A stretch of 64,000 nt of DNA from an uncultured Flavobacteriaceae bacterium (GTDB lineage: Bacteria > Bacteroidota > Bacteroidia > Flavobacteriales > Flavobacteriaceae): NCBI GenBank assembly GCA_947500385.1, contig CANMSA010000002.1:405821-469820 (forward strand). The letters run 5' to 3'. Of this stretch, positions 9,413 to 18,473 are shown piece after piece. The notes under the pieces are model-generated. The model was not told the DNA's origin, did not search any database, and saw nothing but the letters and a program-made list of their open reading frames with translations. A program made the position numbers and the translations under genes. Position 1 is the stretch's first letter; each line of letters begins with the position of its first letter.

Positions 9413-9856
9413 TCAGCGTTTGTAGTGAATATAGTCTAAAGGAAGCGGTTCCAGATTATTGTCTCGAAAATCGATCGCCAGTTGACCCCGATGGTGTGTC
9501 GAATGGTTGATGATATGAAAAAGAATATCCTGCAGGGTGTTGGAGAACAAACGGTTTTCCGAATTTTCGTAGTCGATACGACGTTCAAAATCGTCCGCAG
9601 TGGTCGTGATTTCAAATGAAGCGCGTTGGTTTTCGTAATGAATGTCGCCCCAATCCTTGACATCGTGCAATTGAAAAACACTGTATTCGGGTTTTTTCCC
9701 GGTTGCCCGTGCATTCCAAATATGATGGGCATTCAGAATATGGCTAAAACGCTTCAATACCTTTTCCGGTACCACGTCCATAGCGTTAAAAGCTTCTATC
9801 AGCTTTTTATTGCAATGAAAATTATAATCGAATAATTGGTTAAAAAAGACTTTCAC
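9413..9856 (-). CDS. DinB-like four-helix metal-binding protein
   Basis: 147 residues of the DinB/YfiT-like fold. The putative metal ligands are His residues in ILNAHHIWNAR and in HIINHSTHHRGQLA, which is the typical HxxxH-like end of the family. DinB proteins are thiol-dependent transferases or enzymes of unknown role. The gene ends 13 bp before the permease gene, so co-transcription is likely. No link to DNA damage is shown here. Confidence 0.85.
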   Translation of the reverse strand: MKVFFNQLFDYNFHCNKKLIEAFNAMDVVPEKVLKRFSHILNAHHIWNARATGKKPEYSVFQLHDVKDWGDIHYENQRASFEITTTADDFERRIDYENSENRLFSNTLQDILFHIINHSTHHRGQLAIDFRDNNLEPLPLDYIHYKR

Positions 9857-9899
9857 TTCAGTTGGGTTTGAATGATTATCTAAGAATAGTAAATAGGAT

Positions 9900-10904
9900 T
9901 TAACTTAACTGCTTGCCTATTTTTAAAAGCAAATTTTTGGTAGCAATGATTCCCGCCTCCTCGCTTAATTCATCCCCTTCATATTCTACTCCGATAAAGC
10001 CCTTGTATTCCGCATTTTTTACGATTTGGAGCATTTTTTCATAATCAATTTCCGTTTCATTTCCTTCACTATCAAAACGATGTGATTTGGCGCTTACCGC
10101 TTTGGCATGGGGCATCAATTCGGCAACTCCCTTATAAATGTCGTACATATCCGCGCAACCGGCACTATAATCCTCCGGGTCATTTCTTTTGATGCAGAAG
10201 TTTCCAAAATCGGGTAAGGTGCCACAATTGTCCATATTTACGATTTCCATAACTTCTGCGACCATGGCACCATTGGAAGAAAGTCCGCCATGATTTTCAA
10301 CAATTACATTAATATTTTTGTCCTTGGCGTAGGTGGCCAGTTTGGTAAGGCCGTCTACCGAGTTTTTTTTCCAATCTTCCGGAACATCGCTCCCGGCAAG
10401 GTTGACGCGAATTGCATGACAGCCCATGGCCGCTGCAGCATCTACCCACTTATAGTGTTGCTCTACCGCCGCTTGCCGCTCCTCGGCATCGGTCACTGCC
10501 AAATTTCCTTGTCGGTCGATCATGATCAGCACATTTTGCATTCCATGTTTTTTGGCCTCGGCATTCGATTTTTCCACAAAAGCGGCCATCGCCTCTGGCG
10601 AATAGTTTGCCTTTTTCAGCTCCGGGTCGTACAGTTGGCTTACGTACTCCAAGCCAGAAAACCCCCATGCCTTTGCTTTTTCAGCAAAACTGTAAGGATC
10701 TAAACCATCCTCTCGAATCATTTTGTGAATGCTCCATTGCGCAAGCGAAAGTTCAAAGAAAGGTACGGTAGTTGCCTCCGCTGCTTCGGGTGCTTCTTCT
10801 TTTTCTGACGCCTCCTTCTTATTTTCCTTACATGCATATGCTCCTAGGAGTATGGTGGCCAGGCCGGCACATGAACTATTGTGAATAAAATTTCTTCGTT
10901 TCAT
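9900..10904 (-). CDS. Exported sugar isomerase-like TIM barrel lipoprotein
   Basis: 334 residues. MKRRNFIHNSSCAGLATILLGAYAC starts with twin arginines and ends in a lipobox-like AYAC, so it is probably a Tat-exported lipoprotein. A Glu/Lys-rich linker follows, then a hydroxypyruvate-isomerase-like barrel with VIVENHGGLSSN, LPDFGNFC and IGVEYEGDEL carrying likely metal ligands. An isomerase outside the cytoplasm fits a pathway whose first steps are periplasmic. It is divergent from the second GMC gene. Confidence 0.87.
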   Translation of the reverse strand: MKRRNFIHNSSCAGLATILLGAYACKENKKEASEKEEAPEAAEATTVPFFELSLAQWSIHKMIREDGLDPYSFAEKAKAWGFSGLEYVSQLYDPELKKANYSPEAMAAFVEKSNAEAKKHGMQNVLIMIDRQGNLAVTDAEERQAAVEQHYKWVDAAAAMGCHAIRVNLAGSDVPEDWKKNSVDGLTKLATYAKDKNINVIVENHGGLSSNGAMVAEVMEIVNMDNCGTLPDFGNFCIKRNDPEDYSAGCADMYDIYKGVAELMPHAKAVSAKSHRFDSEGNETEIDYEKMLQIVKNAEYKGFIGVEYEGDELSEEAGIIATKNLLLKIGKQLS

Positions 10905-11131
10905 CTATGCTATCGTTAGGTAGTTTTTTCTTTGTTTTACGATTCTTTGAAAGCGCTACGGCTTATCAATCAGTTGGTTATAAAAAGTGGGCAAAAGTCT
11001 AAGGACTATTGAATATTTTGATGTTCTAAAGGATATGCCAAAAACCTGAGCATTCTGCAATGCTGCACAGTGTTTAAATGTAGAAAATTAAATTTATATT
11101 TAATAAATTTAGGGACTAAACAATTCAGTAC
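10905..11131. promoter_or_regulatory. Divergent promoter region before second GMC operon
   Basis: A 227-bp AT-rich gap between divergent genes. Close to the GMC gene there are overlapping TAnnTTTA-like stretches (around 11085-11110), which are -7 candidates. No clear operator is seen. Confidence 0.3.
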
Positions 11132-12850
11132 ATGAGCAAATTTTATTATAACGAGGAGCAGGATTCATACGATGCGATTGTCGTAGGGACCGGAATCAGT
11201 GGTGGCTGGGCTGCAAAGGAACTTTGTGAGAACGGTCTTAAGACATTGGTTTTGGAACGTGGCCGCATGGTGAAGCATCGCGATGATTATGAAACGGCTA
11301 ATTTGGATGCCTGGGATTTTCCGCTAAGGGGACAGACTTCCGTGGCCGATAAGGAAAAGCAGTTAAAGCAGTCAAGAACGGGGTATACCACAAATGCTGC
11401 CAGCAAAATGTGGTTTGTGAACGATTTGGAACATCCGTACAACGAAACAAAACGTTTTGATTGGATGCGGGGTTACCACTTGGGTGGCCGTTCGCTGCAA
11501 TGGGGTCGACACAGTTACCGTTGGAGCGATATCGATTTCACGGCAAATTTACGGGAAGGCATTGCAGTTGACTGGCCTGTTCGGTACAAGGATATTGCTC
11601 CCTGGTATGACAAAGTGGAATCGTACATTGGGGTTTCGGGAGAGAACTTGGGCTTACCTCAGTTACCAGATGGACAATTTGAGCCCATGATGGAGCTGAA
11701 CTGCGTTGAACAACATGTACGTGAAAAAGTGGCGGAAAATTTTGATGGGAGGGTAATGACCGCCGGTCGTGTAGCCCATATCAATAGTGATAAACAATTT
11801 GATGGGGATGGCCGTACCAGATGCCAATTTAGAAACCGTTGTATTCGAGGTTGTCCTTTTGGGGCTTATTTCAGTAGTTTGTCCTCTACATTGCCCGCTG
11901 CAGAGGCTACCGGTAATATGACGCTTCGACCCGATTCTATCGTACACGAAGTATTGTACGACCCCGATACCAAGAGAGCTACAGGGGTCAAAGTAATAGA
12001 CCGCCTTACCAAGGAGACCTTTGAGTTCAAGGCCAAGGTTATTTTCCTTTGTGCTTCGGCAATTGCTTCGACGGCTATTTTGATGCAATCAAAATCGGAT
12101 CGTTTTCCGAACGGTATGGGGAACGACTCCGATCAACTGGGCCGAAACATTATGGATCATCATTTAAAGGTGGGAGCGAATGGTAAATTCGATGGATTTG
12201 AGGATAAATATTACAAGGGAAGAAAGCCCAATGGAATATACGTCCCTAGATTTAGGAACCTGGGCGGTGCCAGTGACCGAAAGGAATACAAACGTGGTTT
12301 CGGATACCAAGGGGGTGCAGGAAGAGGTGATTGGCAACAGGCCGTTGCCGAAATGTCTTACGGGAAGGATTTGAAAGAGGCGATGTTGAAACCGGGAGGG
12401 TGGACCTTCGGGATGGGCGGTTTTGGTGAGGTATTACCATATCAAGACAATCGCTTTACGTTGGATTATGATAAAAAAGACCAATGGGGCCTACCAACGG
12501 TCACCTTTGACGCAGAGCTTCGGGAGAACGAACTCGAAATGCGAAAAGATATGAAACAATCTGCTTTTGATATGCTTACAAAAGCAGGTTTACGAGATGT
12601 GGAGACCTTTGACGAGCCAGGAGCGCTTGGTTTGGGAATTCACGAAATGGGAACGGCCCGAATGGGAAGAAATCGAAAAACATCGGTAGTGGATGGTAAC
12701 AACGCCCTGCACGATGTTCCCAATGTGTATGTGACCGATGGGGCCTTTATGACTTCGGCAAGTTGTGTGAACCCCTCATTGACCTATATGGCATTTACGG
12801 CCAGGGCCGCTAATCATGCAGCCAGCGAACTTAAAAAAGGAAATATATAA
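11132..12850 (+). CDS. GMC-family FAD-dependent sugar dehydrogenase, catalytic subunit 2
   Basis: 572 residues, a close paralogue of the subunit at 4705. FAD motif VVGTGISGGWAAKEL lies near residue 17; C231, C237 and C241 form the C-x5-C-x3-C Fe-S motif; the active-site region reads GIHEMGTARMG and the end CVNPSLTYMAFTARAANHA. No signal peptide. Its stop codon overlaps the start of the small-subunit gene (TAATG at 12848), a sign of translational coupling and of a stable complex. It is a likely glycoside/glucose 3-dehydrogenase; which carbon is oxidised is inferred from the DUF1080 neighbours. Confidence 0.93.
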   Translation: MSKFYYNEEQDSYDAIVVGTGISGGWAAKELCENGLKTLVLERGRMVKHRDDYETANLDAWDFPLRGQTSVADKEKQLKQSRTGYTTNAASKMWFVNDLEHPYNETKRFDWMRGYHLGGRSLQWGRHSYRWSDIDFTANLREGIAVDWPVRYKDIAPWYDKVESYIGVSGENLGLPQLPDGQFEPMMELNCVEQHVREKVAENFDGRVMTAGRVAHINSDKQFDGDGRTRCQFRNRCIRGCPFGAYFSSLSSTLPAAEATGNMTLRPDSIVHEVLYDPDTKRATGVKVIDRLTKETFEFKAKVIFLCASAIASTAILMQSKSDRFPNGMGNDSDQLGRNIMDHHLKVGANGKFDGFEDKYYKGRKPNGIYVPRFRNLGGASDRKEYKRGFGYQGGAGRGDWQQAVAEMSYGKDLKEAMLKPGGWTFGMGGFGEVLPYQDNRFTLDYDKKDQWGLPTVTFDAELRENELEMRKDMKQSAFDMLTKAGLRDVETFDEPGALGLGIHEMGTARMGRNRKTSVVDGNNALHDVPNVYVTDGAFMTSASCVNPSLTYMAFTARAANHAASELKKGNI

Positions 12851-13497
12851 TGGATAGAAGAAAAGCACTTAGAAATATGGGGTTGGCTATGGGGTATACC
12901 GTGGCTACCCCTACCTTGATTAGTTTAATGCAAGGCTGTAAGACCGAACAGGTGTTGGAATGGACACCCGATTTCTTTTCCAAAGAGCAAGGAATGGTAC
13001 TGAATCAATTGGTAGATATCATTCTCCCGCAGACCGATACACCTTCGGCATCCGAAATGCAAGTACATTTGTTCATAGATCGCTTTGCGAACGAGGCCAT
13101 CGAAAAAGAACAGCAGGAATTCATGAAGATGGCCATGGGAAAATTTGTCGACAAGGCGGTTGCCGATGCGGGCGTTGAGACCGCCAGCGACTTGGGGACC
13201 GAGGCTTTGGAAGCTGCGCTCTCAAGTGCCCTTAAGATATCGAAGGAGGAACAAGAGGGTCATGAAGAAGCCATTGAAGTATATATGGCAAGTATGGCCG
13301 AGGGAGGCACTGCCTCGCTAGCAGATGCTTCTGCAAGATATGCTTTTGCCAGCAACCTTCGGAATATGACTATTTGGGGATATAAAACCTCTGAATATGT
13401 TGGGGAAGAAGTGCTCACCTATCTTCCAATACCTGGGGAATATATTGCCTGTGGAGACGTACAGGAATTGACAGGAGGCAAGGACTGGTCTATCTAA
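12850..13497 (+). CDS. Gluconate 2-dehydrogenase subunit 3 family protein (small subunit)
   Basis: 215 residues. MDRRKALRNMGLAMG carries a twin-arginine signal, followed by a lipobox-like LMQGC at about residue 30. The rest matches the gluconate_2-dh3 family (VDIILPQTDTPSASEMQVHLFIDRF). In known FAD-dehydrogenase complexes this chaperone-like subunit carries the Tat signal and takes the folded flavoprotein across the membrane. It is the only such gene in the window, so it may serve both GMC subunits. No cytochrome c subunit is seen nearby. Confidence 0.93.
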   Translation: MDRRKALRNMGLAMGYTVATPTLISLMQGCKTEQVLEWTPDFFSKEQGMVLNQLVDIILPQTDTPSASEMQVHLFIDRFANEAIEKEQQEFMKMAMGKFVDKAVADAGVETASDLGTEALEAALSSALKISKEEQEGHEEAIEVYMASMAEGGTASLADASARYAFASNLRNMTIWGYKTSEYVGEEVLTYLPIPGEYIACGDVQELTGGKDWSI

Positions 13498-13508
13498 GGC
13501 CCAAACGA

Positions 13509-14426
13509 ATGAAAAGAAGAAGTTTTATACAAAAAACGGCCCTGACCAGTGGTGCAATATCATTGGGCGGGGCCTTTTCACATGCCCATAACAAAACCAA
13601 TGGTATGAAACATCAGTTCAATTTGAAGTATGCCCCGCATTTGGGAATGTTCAAGCATCATGCGGGCAAAGATCCGATCGCGCAACTCAATTTTATGGCC
13701 GATCAAGGATTTACGGCCTTTGAGGACAATGGTATGCGCACCCGGGAAGTGGCACTTCAAGAAAAAATGGCCAAGACCATGCAGGACCGTGGCCTTGAGA
13801 TGGGAGTTTTTGTGGCACATGAGATTTACTGGAAAGAACCGAACCTCGCTTCCGGCGATTCGAATAAAAGAGCGGAATTTTTAGATGATATCCAAAAATC
13901 GGTGGCCGTGGCCAAGCGTGTGAATGCGAGATGGATGACCGTTGTACCGGGACATGTAGATTTACGTCTTTCAATGGGATACCAAACGGCAAACGTGGTT
14001 GAATCCTTGAAGCAGGCCGCTGCACTGTTAGAACCTCATAATTTGACCATGGTTTTGGAACCACTGAACTTTCGGGACCACCCCGGACTGTTCTTGACCA
14101 AATCACCGCAAGCCTATGAGATTTGTAAAGCGGTAGACTCTCCTGCCTGTAAAATTTTATTCGATATTTATCATCAACAAATACAAGAAGGCAATCTCAT
14201 TCCCAACATGGAGGCCAGTTGGGACGAGATCGCCTATGTTCAGATTGGTGATAATCCGGGAAGAAAGGAGCCTACCACCGGAGAAATCAATTATACCAAT
14301 GTTTTTAAATTCATCCATGAAAAAGGCTTTCAAGGCATTTTAGGGATGGAACATGGTAACTCGCGGCCCGATAAAGGAGGGGAGCAAGCCGTAATTGATG
14401 CCTATAAAAAGGTAGACACTTTCTAG
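13509..14426 (+). CDS. Tat-exported hydroxypyruvate isomerase-like TIM barrel
   Basis: 305 residues, beginning MKRRSFIQKTALTSG (twin-arginine signal) followed by a hydrophobic stretch, so it is probably exported folded. The barrel has conserved acidic and His positions in VVPGHVDLRL, MVLEPLNFRDHPG, ILFDIYHQQIQEGN and GILGMEHGNSRPDKGG, as in the hydroxypyruvate isomerase (Hyi) family. It follows the small dehydrogenase subunit by 11 bp and closes the GMC operon. It likely acts on the ketosugar formed in the periplasm. Confidence 0.9.
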   Translation: MKRRSFIQKTALTSGAISLGGAFSHAHNKTNGMKHQFNLKYAPHLGMFKHHAGKDPIAQLNFMADQGFTAFEDNGMRTREVALQEKMAKTMQDRGLEMGVFVAHEIYWKEPNLASGDSNKRAEFLDDIQKSVAVAKRVNARWMTVVPGHVDLRLSMGYQTANVVESLKQAAALLEPHNLTMVLEPLNFRDHPGLFLTKSPQAYEICKAVDSPACKILFDIYHQQIQEGNLIPNMEASWDEIAYVQIGDNPGRKEPTTGEINYTNVFKFIHEKGFQGILGMEHGNSRPDKGGEQAVIDAYKKVDTF

Positions 14427-14431
14427 TTTTT

Positions 14432-16900
14432 TTATTCTACAAGCACTTTTAGTACTTTAAACGCATCATCATAGTACACATGTAGAAGATATGTCCCTGA
14501 GTTTAAGGTTCCGACCGCTATTTCCAAATCCTTGCTTTCACGCTCGTTTTGAACCTTGACCAGTTTTCCGTCGTAGTCGTATATGCGAATCGCGATCTTT
14601 GAAGGTTTTTTAGCGAACCCTAGTTTGAGCACTTCGCCCTTAACGGGATTGGGATATGCTACCAGTTCGCCCGTAAGACCGTTTTCTTCTTCGATTTCCT
14701 CTTCCAGGGTTTCGTTGTCTGCCATGTCCGCATCGGTTGTTTCATTGGCTTCGGCCACACAGCTCACGGGGGATATTCTTTGGAGGTAAAGCCGCTCTTT
14801 CCATGTGCGCTTGGTGGGAGTGATGAAAGCCACCCATTTATACCCATCGGTTTCTATTGGGGTAGCTTCGTCGATTTCTATGGAAAGTGTAATGGTACTA
14901 GCTCCTTTAGGTACGGCGGTCCTAGTGTACCCATAGCCTTTCCAAGGGGCGCTGTTTTGTTGAAAAAGAACCACAATATCACGTTCTTCCGATGCCTCAT
15001 AGTCGATGTCCAAGGAATACGCATTTCCTGGATTTACCTCCGGAATGGATGTGGTTACGGACAAGGAGTCTATCGGTGTTTCTTCTTCGGTCTCTCCATC
15101 GGAAGTAGTCCACCAAAGATCGCCATAGGATTCGATTTTTGAATAATCTTGTCTCCATGTTGCATACATATTACCGATGATTCCGGAAACACCCTCGGCC
15201 GCTGTTTGCCACCGGCTGAAATTATCGGCTACATCGGCATCGTAAAAAGCCCCTAGCACCTGCTCAAACCCACGATCTGCAAAGAATTTTAGCGAAGCGG
15301 GCCCTCGATCGGTAATCTTTTGCCCTTCCCACCAGGTAGCGATAACTACTTTGTTTGGATCTAAGGTACTCCAAGATTCGGCAAGGGTATTGTTAATTTG
15401 ATAGTAGTCGGCCTTGGCATTGTGGTTAGGGTCTACCATATCGTTCCAGAAATAGTATTTGGCGCCGGGAGCCACCGCTTCAAGGTCTTTATATGCTTGT
15501 TCAATACTTGCGGCCAATGCGGCGCCAGAGGTGCCGAACTGAGTGTCTGAGGGTTCCCAACCTCCGGTGCGAATCTCCGAATAGTTGAGAAGGTAGCCAT
15601 CTGGGTTAAAGGTAGTGGCCATGCGTTCATGAATCATCCGCATACGGGCGTACACTTCCGGGTTGTTCCACGAACATGAAATTTGCCCATCGGCTGTAGG
15701 AAGCGCATGATATCCACTAATGGTCACTACTTCGCCCTCTTGAATTCGACTCCCAGTACCGACACGAATTTTTGGTGCGATATGGTGGGTATCATATTTA
15801 CCTGCAAATCCCGATTGGCCCAGCTTTGTGTCCACGATGTCCTGTACATCGGTCCCCATATTCAGCCTTGTACCGTCGGGACGTTTTACCGCAATGGGAA
15901 GATCGGCACGATTCAGCCAATTGAGCGCTGGGGTATCTAAAATACTCACATCGTCCCACCAGAGATTTCCATTGGTTCCACCGAACATAGAGAGCCCTAA
16001 ATTTACCTCGGTTGCATTGAGGCTGTTGAAGGCAATTCGCATTTCAGTCCATTCTAAGTTTAAGTTTTGAGGCCTATTGAAATACTGGCGTGAACCATCG
16101 GCTTTGGGAGTTGATAGTCGTAAGTTGGTAAGATTACGTGCTTTGTTGTTCTCATCTCTTATGATGGCAAGAACATTTTGAGCGGATAGGTTTTCCGTTT
16201 TGATCCAAAAACGCAGGGTGTATTGATGAAAAGGCTGTACATTAAATGTGGTAATAATACGCGACATTTCACCCCCTTTGGCTTCGGCCCTAAAAGAAGC
16301 GTTTCCTGATCGCTTTACGACCGTGTCAACAAAAGTACGCGTACCTGCGGCATCTTGAAAATTCCACCCATCGGGAACGTTGCCAGAATAGTTTTCAAAG
16401 CCTCCATTTGGAACAGAGGCGGTACTTATGGGCCTTAATTCCCCGTTCGTAAGTCTTAGCGGTTGATCTTCAATCGGATATCCGGTAGTTAGGTTTGCAT
16501 CATCGGAAATGACCGACCCGCAAAACCCCATGGCAATACTCATAAATAGTATCTCCATTTCCCGTTCTCGGACGCCGTCTACGAATTTCTGGGTTTCGGT
16601 TTGCCAACGGTTCCCCGGATTCTGCCCGATACCGAATCGGTTTAGTTTGGAGTCCCCAAATAACACGGTATTGGCTCCTTTGGCCTTGGCTCTGTCAACC
16701 AAGAGGAGCAATTCATCTGCTGTATCAACGACCATATTGGCCTGAATTTTCATGATGCGAACCTGATTGGTACCAACGACCGAATCAAATAAGGTCATGT
16801 TTTCGCCGGGTTCAAAAGCTTCTTTATCGGTAAACGAAACGACCGTACTTCCCATAAGTACCAGTAGAATGAAGGAGGAAATTAAAGTAATGACTTTCAT
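14432..16900 (-). CDS. T9SS-exported glycosidase-like protein with carbohydrate-binding module
   Basis: 822 residues. Signal peptide MKVITLISSFILLVLMGSTVVS. Residues about 55-150 look like the first strands of a TIM barrel (DELLLLVDRAKAKGANTVLF). Residues about 163-325 form a carbohydrate-binding-like jelly roll (NGGFENYSGNVPDGWNF, FRFWIKTENLS-type strands). Residues about 340-610 look like the rest of the barrel, similar in style to GH20 proteins. The C-terminal 75 residues (LVAYPNPVKGEV to VLKVLVE) are a type A T9SS sorting domain. It converges with the exported isomerase gene with 5 bp between. Probably a surface or secreted enzyme acting on a glycan; catalytic residues cannot be assigned with certainty. 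Confidence 0.82.
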   Translation of the reverse strand: MKVITLISSFILLVLMGSTVVSFTDKEAFEPGENMTLFDSVVGTNQVRIMKIQANMVVDTADELLLLVDRAKAKGANTVLFGDSKLNRFGIGQNPGNRWQTETQKFVDGVREREMEILFMSIAMGFCGSVISDDANLTTGYPIEDQPLRLTNGELRPISTASVPNGGFENYSGNVPDGWNFQDAAGTRTFVDTVVKRSGNASFRAEAKGGEMSRIITTFNVQPFHQYTLRFWIKTENLSAQNVLAIIRDENNKARNLTNLRLSTPKADGSRQYFNRPQNLNLEWTEMRIAFNSLNATEVNLGLSMFGGTNGNLWWDDVSILDTPALNWLNRADLPIAVKRPDGTRLNMGTDVQDIVDTKLGQSGFAGKYDTHHIAPKIRVGTGSRIQEGEVVTISGYHALPTADGQISCSWNNPEVYARMRMIHERMATTFNPDGYLLNYSEIRTGGWEPSDTQFGTSGAALAASIEQAYKDLEAVAPGAKYYFWNDMVDPNHNAKADYYQINNTLAESWSTLDPNKVVIATWWEGQKITDRGPASLKFFADRGFEQVLGAFYDADVADNFSRWQTAAEGVSGIIGNMYATWRQDYSKIESYGDLWWTTSDGETEEETPIDSLSVTTSIPEVNPGNAYSLDIDYEASEERDIVVLFQQNSAPWKGYGYTRTAVPKGASTITLSIEIDEATPIETDGYKWVAFITPTKRTWKERLYLQRISPVSCVAEANETTDADMADNETLEEEIEEENGLTGELVAYPNPVKGEVLKLGFAKKPSKIAIRIYDYDGKLVKVQNERESKDLEIAVGTLNSGTYLLHVYYDDAFKVLKVLVE

Positions 16901-17605
16901 AGGATTTAGATTTTAGGGTTCAACTAATATGGGCGCATATGGCCGATTTCCGTCGAACATCGCATATGCGCTTTGGATAACCTGTATGGAAATTGTTTTG
17001 TGGAGGAGTTGTGAGGTCGGGAAACGGTTGATTCAAGTGTATGAGACGCTAGCCAAAATGAATTTTTGGGATGCGCAACAGATGACTTTCTTTACGAGGA
17101 TATGTACAGATAGGATACAAATAGGCTAGTGCAAAAGCACTAGCCGTATAAGGGGGAATTATGTGCATAGCAGATACATGTCATAGGTTAAAACAAGTAT
17201 CAAGTTGGTGGCTTGGGGCCAAAAAGGTGGTCATTGGGAAGTCGTTTTACAACGACAACACTATAGATACGTTGGAAAGATGTAAAACAGACGTTGAACG
17301 TCACTAATGATCGATGAAATACACTATTTGACTTAAAGTAGATAATATATATAAGATATTACGTTGGTAAACAATTAATAAATCTTACGAAATGGTGCGA
17401 TAGAACCGATTGAGGCTGTTAAAATGACAGGTATTTTCGAGGAAACTGTTCATGAAATGAGTGTTACATCACAGTTGTCTTGATGATTCTAATATTTCGG
17501 GTGCATTTTCGCTGTTTCATAATACCGTTTGCTAGTTTCACCGTTATATGGCCATAACGGCCCGTATGGAAAACAGTGGAGGGCCTGTAGGCGCTAAGTG
17601 GAGCT
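16901..17605. other. ORF-poor intergenic region, left part
   Basis: About 700 bp with no convincing long gene. It contains the hairpin at 17124-17145 and several short AT-rich stretches. A 66-codon ORF at 16929-17129 has unusual composition (many Trp/Cys) and no recognisable feature. A 16-codon ORF begins at 17566 (MENSGGPVGAKWSYGL) and overlaps the next candidate microprotein. Leader RNA of the T9SS gene and an unrecognised small RNA are both possible. Confidence 0.4.
17124..17145. repeat. Perfect hairpin with AAAA loop
   Basis: GGCTAGTGC (17124-17132) pairs perfectly with 17137-17145 around an AAAA loop. Neither strand has a clear T-run after it, so it is not a typical terminator. It lies 224 bp upstream of the T9SS gene. 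Confidence 0.6.
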
Positions 17606-17743
17606 ATGGATTATGAAAAAAGGCAAAGGCAACCCTGCTCATTGAAGCAGTTCATCGATATAATTTACTCTTTATCGATGCGTACGGGTGGTAGAAAACA
17701 CTTTATCGAATTTATTCGCAGTTTTCGATGTACTACACAATAG
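17606..17743 (+). CDS. Candidate microprotein, 45 aa (uncertain)
   Basis: An ATG-started ORF of 45 codons beginning MDYEKRQRQP, basic and soluble in character (RTGGRKHFIEFIRSFR near the end). It ends 11 bp before the candidate membrane microprotein at 17755. There is no recognised family. It may be chance; conservation would decide. Confidence 0.2.
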   Translation: MDYEKRQRQPCSLKQFIDIIYSLSMRTGGRKHFIEFIRSFRCTTQ

Positions 17744-17754
17744 AGATGTAAGAT

Positions 17755-17889
17755 ATGGCTTACGTGCACCGTTCTCTTTATATGATCCCCTATCTATCTT
17801 TACTTATTGGTTATATCACTTTGCTGGTTGTTTCAAAAGCAGCGTATCGTTCGTATAAGAGAAGACGTATCAATTATGATAATATCTAA
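17755..17889 (+). CDS. Candidate small membrane protein, 44 aa
   Basis: A 44-codon ORF with a hydrophobic segment (MIPYLSLLIGYITLLVV, residues 10-26) followed by a strongly basic tail (AYRSYKRRRINYDNI). That is the layout of a genuine single-span small membrane protein with a positive-inside C-terminus. It lies in a region without any larger gene. No family recognised. More convincing than its neighbours because hydrophobic and charged parts are well separated. Confidence 0.5.
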   Translation: MAYVHRSLYMIPYLSLLIGYITLLVVSKAAYRSYKRRRINYDNI

Positions 17890-18129
17890 AGGATTCTTTG
17901 AAGTTGTCAAAACGATAAGTCGTTCTATGTGTCCACGGCACGCTGGTATATAAATTCTGGTACGAGCAATGCGAATTGCTATAAAACTGATTTCGTTTTA
18001 CGAAAAATGATTTTATCTACACTATTTATACGTTTTTCATCGATAAAACGTTCTAAAAATAAGATATACGTAATCTTTTTTTAACTTTGAACCGTATATA
18101 GGTAAAGATTTCTTTACAATCGGGCGTAC

Positions 18130-18213
18130 ATGGACAAACATCTCGTCATACTAATGATTTACATTGCGGCATATGCGTTTGCATTGGCCTTAAGACCTTA
18201 TGTTAACAAGTAA
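18130..18213 (+). CDS. Candidate microprotein, 27 aa, hydrophobic
   Basis: A 27-codon ORF beginning MDKHLVILMIYIAAYAFALA and ending RPYVNK, a single hydrophobic helix flanked by charges. The composition resembles short membrane peptides. It is followed after 15 bp by another short ORF (18229-18303). No homologue recognised. Confidence 0.38.
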   Translation: MDKHLVILMIYIAAYAFALALRPYVNK

Positions 18214-18228
18214 AAGGTACTTCTAGCA

Positions 18229-18303
18229 ATGTTCCCTCCAGACCAACGTGGCTTGCCTTGGTCGTATTTCCTTGTTTTACGTTTAAACTTTGTACGACCT
18301 TAA
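18229..18303 (+). CDS. Candidate microprotein, 24 aa (uncertain)
   Basis: A 24-codon ORF beginning MFPPDQRGLPWSYFLV. Pro- and aromatic-rich, with no recognised family. It is listed only because it directly follows the hydrophobic ORF at 18130. It could be chance. Confidence 0.18.
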   Translation: MFPPDQRGLPWSYFLVLRLNFVRP

Positions 18304-18405
18304 TAGGTCTTATCTCACACACTAATGTACCCACATTTTTTGTAGGTATAAATCGTAACTAGGTTTGCGAACCTCGTTCATCGTATGGGTCCCCAATTTA
18401 AAACA

Positions 18406-18433
18406 AAAACCCCGGCACTAGTGCCGAGGTTTT
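18406..18433 (-). terminator. Terminator of nrdA
   Basis: A GC-rich stem (AAAACC-C-CGGCAC with GTGCCG-A-GGTTTT, one mismatch) centred on CACTAGTG. On the minus strand it is followed by TTTTTGTTTT. It lies 40 bp downstream of the nrdA stop codon. Confidence 0.85.
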
Positions 18434-18473
18434 AAGTATGTTAAGGGGTATACCCTTTCCGATAACCTTTTGT

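Noticed and set aside
11663..12088. 141-codon minus-strand ORF
   Set aside because: Antisense shadow of the GMC dehydrogenase gene; a similar shadow occurs in its paralogue.
16929..17129. 66-codon ORF upstream of the T9SS gene
   Set aside because: Odd composition, no signal or fold features, and it ends inside the hairpin region; chance ORF more likely.
17124..17145. Hairpin as an intrinsic terminator
   Set aside because: No adequate T-run on either strand; kept only as an inverted repeat.
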